Part shown: positions 62,664 through 64,000 of the stretch, one piece after another | How the letters are laid out: every line of letters begins with the position of its first letter | Position numbering within the stretch: the first letter of the stretch is position 1 | NCBI RefSeq assembly: GCF_001673635.1 | Contig: NZ_LZMH01000055.1 | Location: forward strand, 88,132 to 152,131 | Reading direction: 5' to 3' | Origin: Mycobacterium asiaticum | Lineage (GTDB): Bacteria > Actinomycetota > Actinomycetes > Mycobacteriales > Mycobacteriaceae | DNA length: 64,000 bases | Notes under the pieces: model-generated | What the model saw: the letters and a program-made list of their open reading frames with translations, nothing else | What the model was told of the DNA's origin: nothing | Databases searched by the model: none | Program-made: the position numbers and the translations under genes

Positions 62664-62667
<4 letters not shown>
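62212..62667 (-). CDS. Flavodoxin/NAD(P)H-dependent FMN reductase-like protein
   Basis: A 151-residue flavodoxin-fold protein equivalent to Rv2771c. The FMN phosphate loop is HHTPSPHCQEM near residue 9-19, then GYLLGSPANLGYISGALKHAFDQ (second FMN loop) and GLYLHGNEGTEGAERAV. The GTG start at 62667 overlaps the previous gene's stop (GTGA). Redox partner unknown. Confidence 0.87.

Positions 62668-64000
<1,333 letters not shown>

Overview
The window is a contiguous, gene-dense stretch of a high-GC actinobacterial chromosome. Gene content and order match the sigA-to-dapB segment of Mycobacterium (the Rv2703 to Rv2773c region of M. tuberculosis, recognised from memory of that genome). It looks like a slow-growing non-tuberculous mycobacterium. 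The order is sigA, sigB, ideR, sthA, nrdR, lexA, fadE20, hflX, dapF, miaA, miaB, recX, recA, pspA, clgR, pgsA3, argA, ftsK, RNase J, dapA, thyX, hsdS, hsdM, dfrA, thyA, dapB. RecA carries an intein at the site and with the sequence type known from M. leprae, not the M. tuberculosis site. The PE/PPE genes that interrupt this region in M. tuberculosis are absent. I found no tRNA, rRNA, CRISPR array, insertion sequence or prophage.

Layout. 1-6.5 kb: principal sigma factor sigA (5' end outside the window), a lipoprotein, RidA, small conserved proteins, sigB behind an ECF-type (SigE/SigH) promoter, and ideR. 6.5-12 kb: DUF4192 protein, sthA, a PAC2 protein, an alpha/beta hydrolase, a deleted PhzF relic, and nitrobindin. 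12-14 kb: nrdR, the cell-wall hydrolase chiZ and lexA, with a cluster of LexA boxes between the last two, part of it a perfect 36-bp palindrome. 14-18 kb: a large LGFP-repeat envelope protein and a TerC-family membrane protein. 18-29 kb: fadE20 with a palindromic operator, hflX, dapF, miaA, a transporter, a DUF349 protein, miaB and a GGDEF protein. 29-33 kb: recX and intein-containing recA, with a divergent FhuF-like iron-sulfur gene over a shared SOS/DNA-damage promoter region.

33-45 kb: a glycosyltransferase, ephG, the clgR-pspA-Rv2743c envelope-stress operon, pgsA3, argA, ftsK, a short redox/methyltransferase set, RNase J and dapA. 45-52 kb: a minus-strand run of thyA, dfrA, a DivIVA-like coiled-coil gene, a YcaQ/AlkX-type DNA glycosylase, hsdM, hsdS and thyX. 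It joins dTMP/folate synthesis to DNA modification and a DNA glycosylase, mostly with overlapping genes. 52-62 kb: a lipid-metabolism block (two acyl-CoA dehydrogenases and an SDR with 4-bp overlaps, a single-chain acyl-CoA carboxylase, an acyl-CoA synthetase and a thioesterase), plus a secreted Gly/Cys-rich peptide. 62-63.9 kb: flavodoxin-like protein, a small membrane protein and dapB.

Themes: stress and DNA-damage control (sigB, clgR/psp, lexA, recA, chiZ), iron (ideR, FhuF-like protein), lysine/diaminopimelate synthesis (dapA, dapB, dapF), dTMP synthesis by two unrelated enzymes (thyA, thyX), tRNA modification (miaA, miaB) and acyl-CoA metabolism. The last ~80 bases look like an error-rich contig end.
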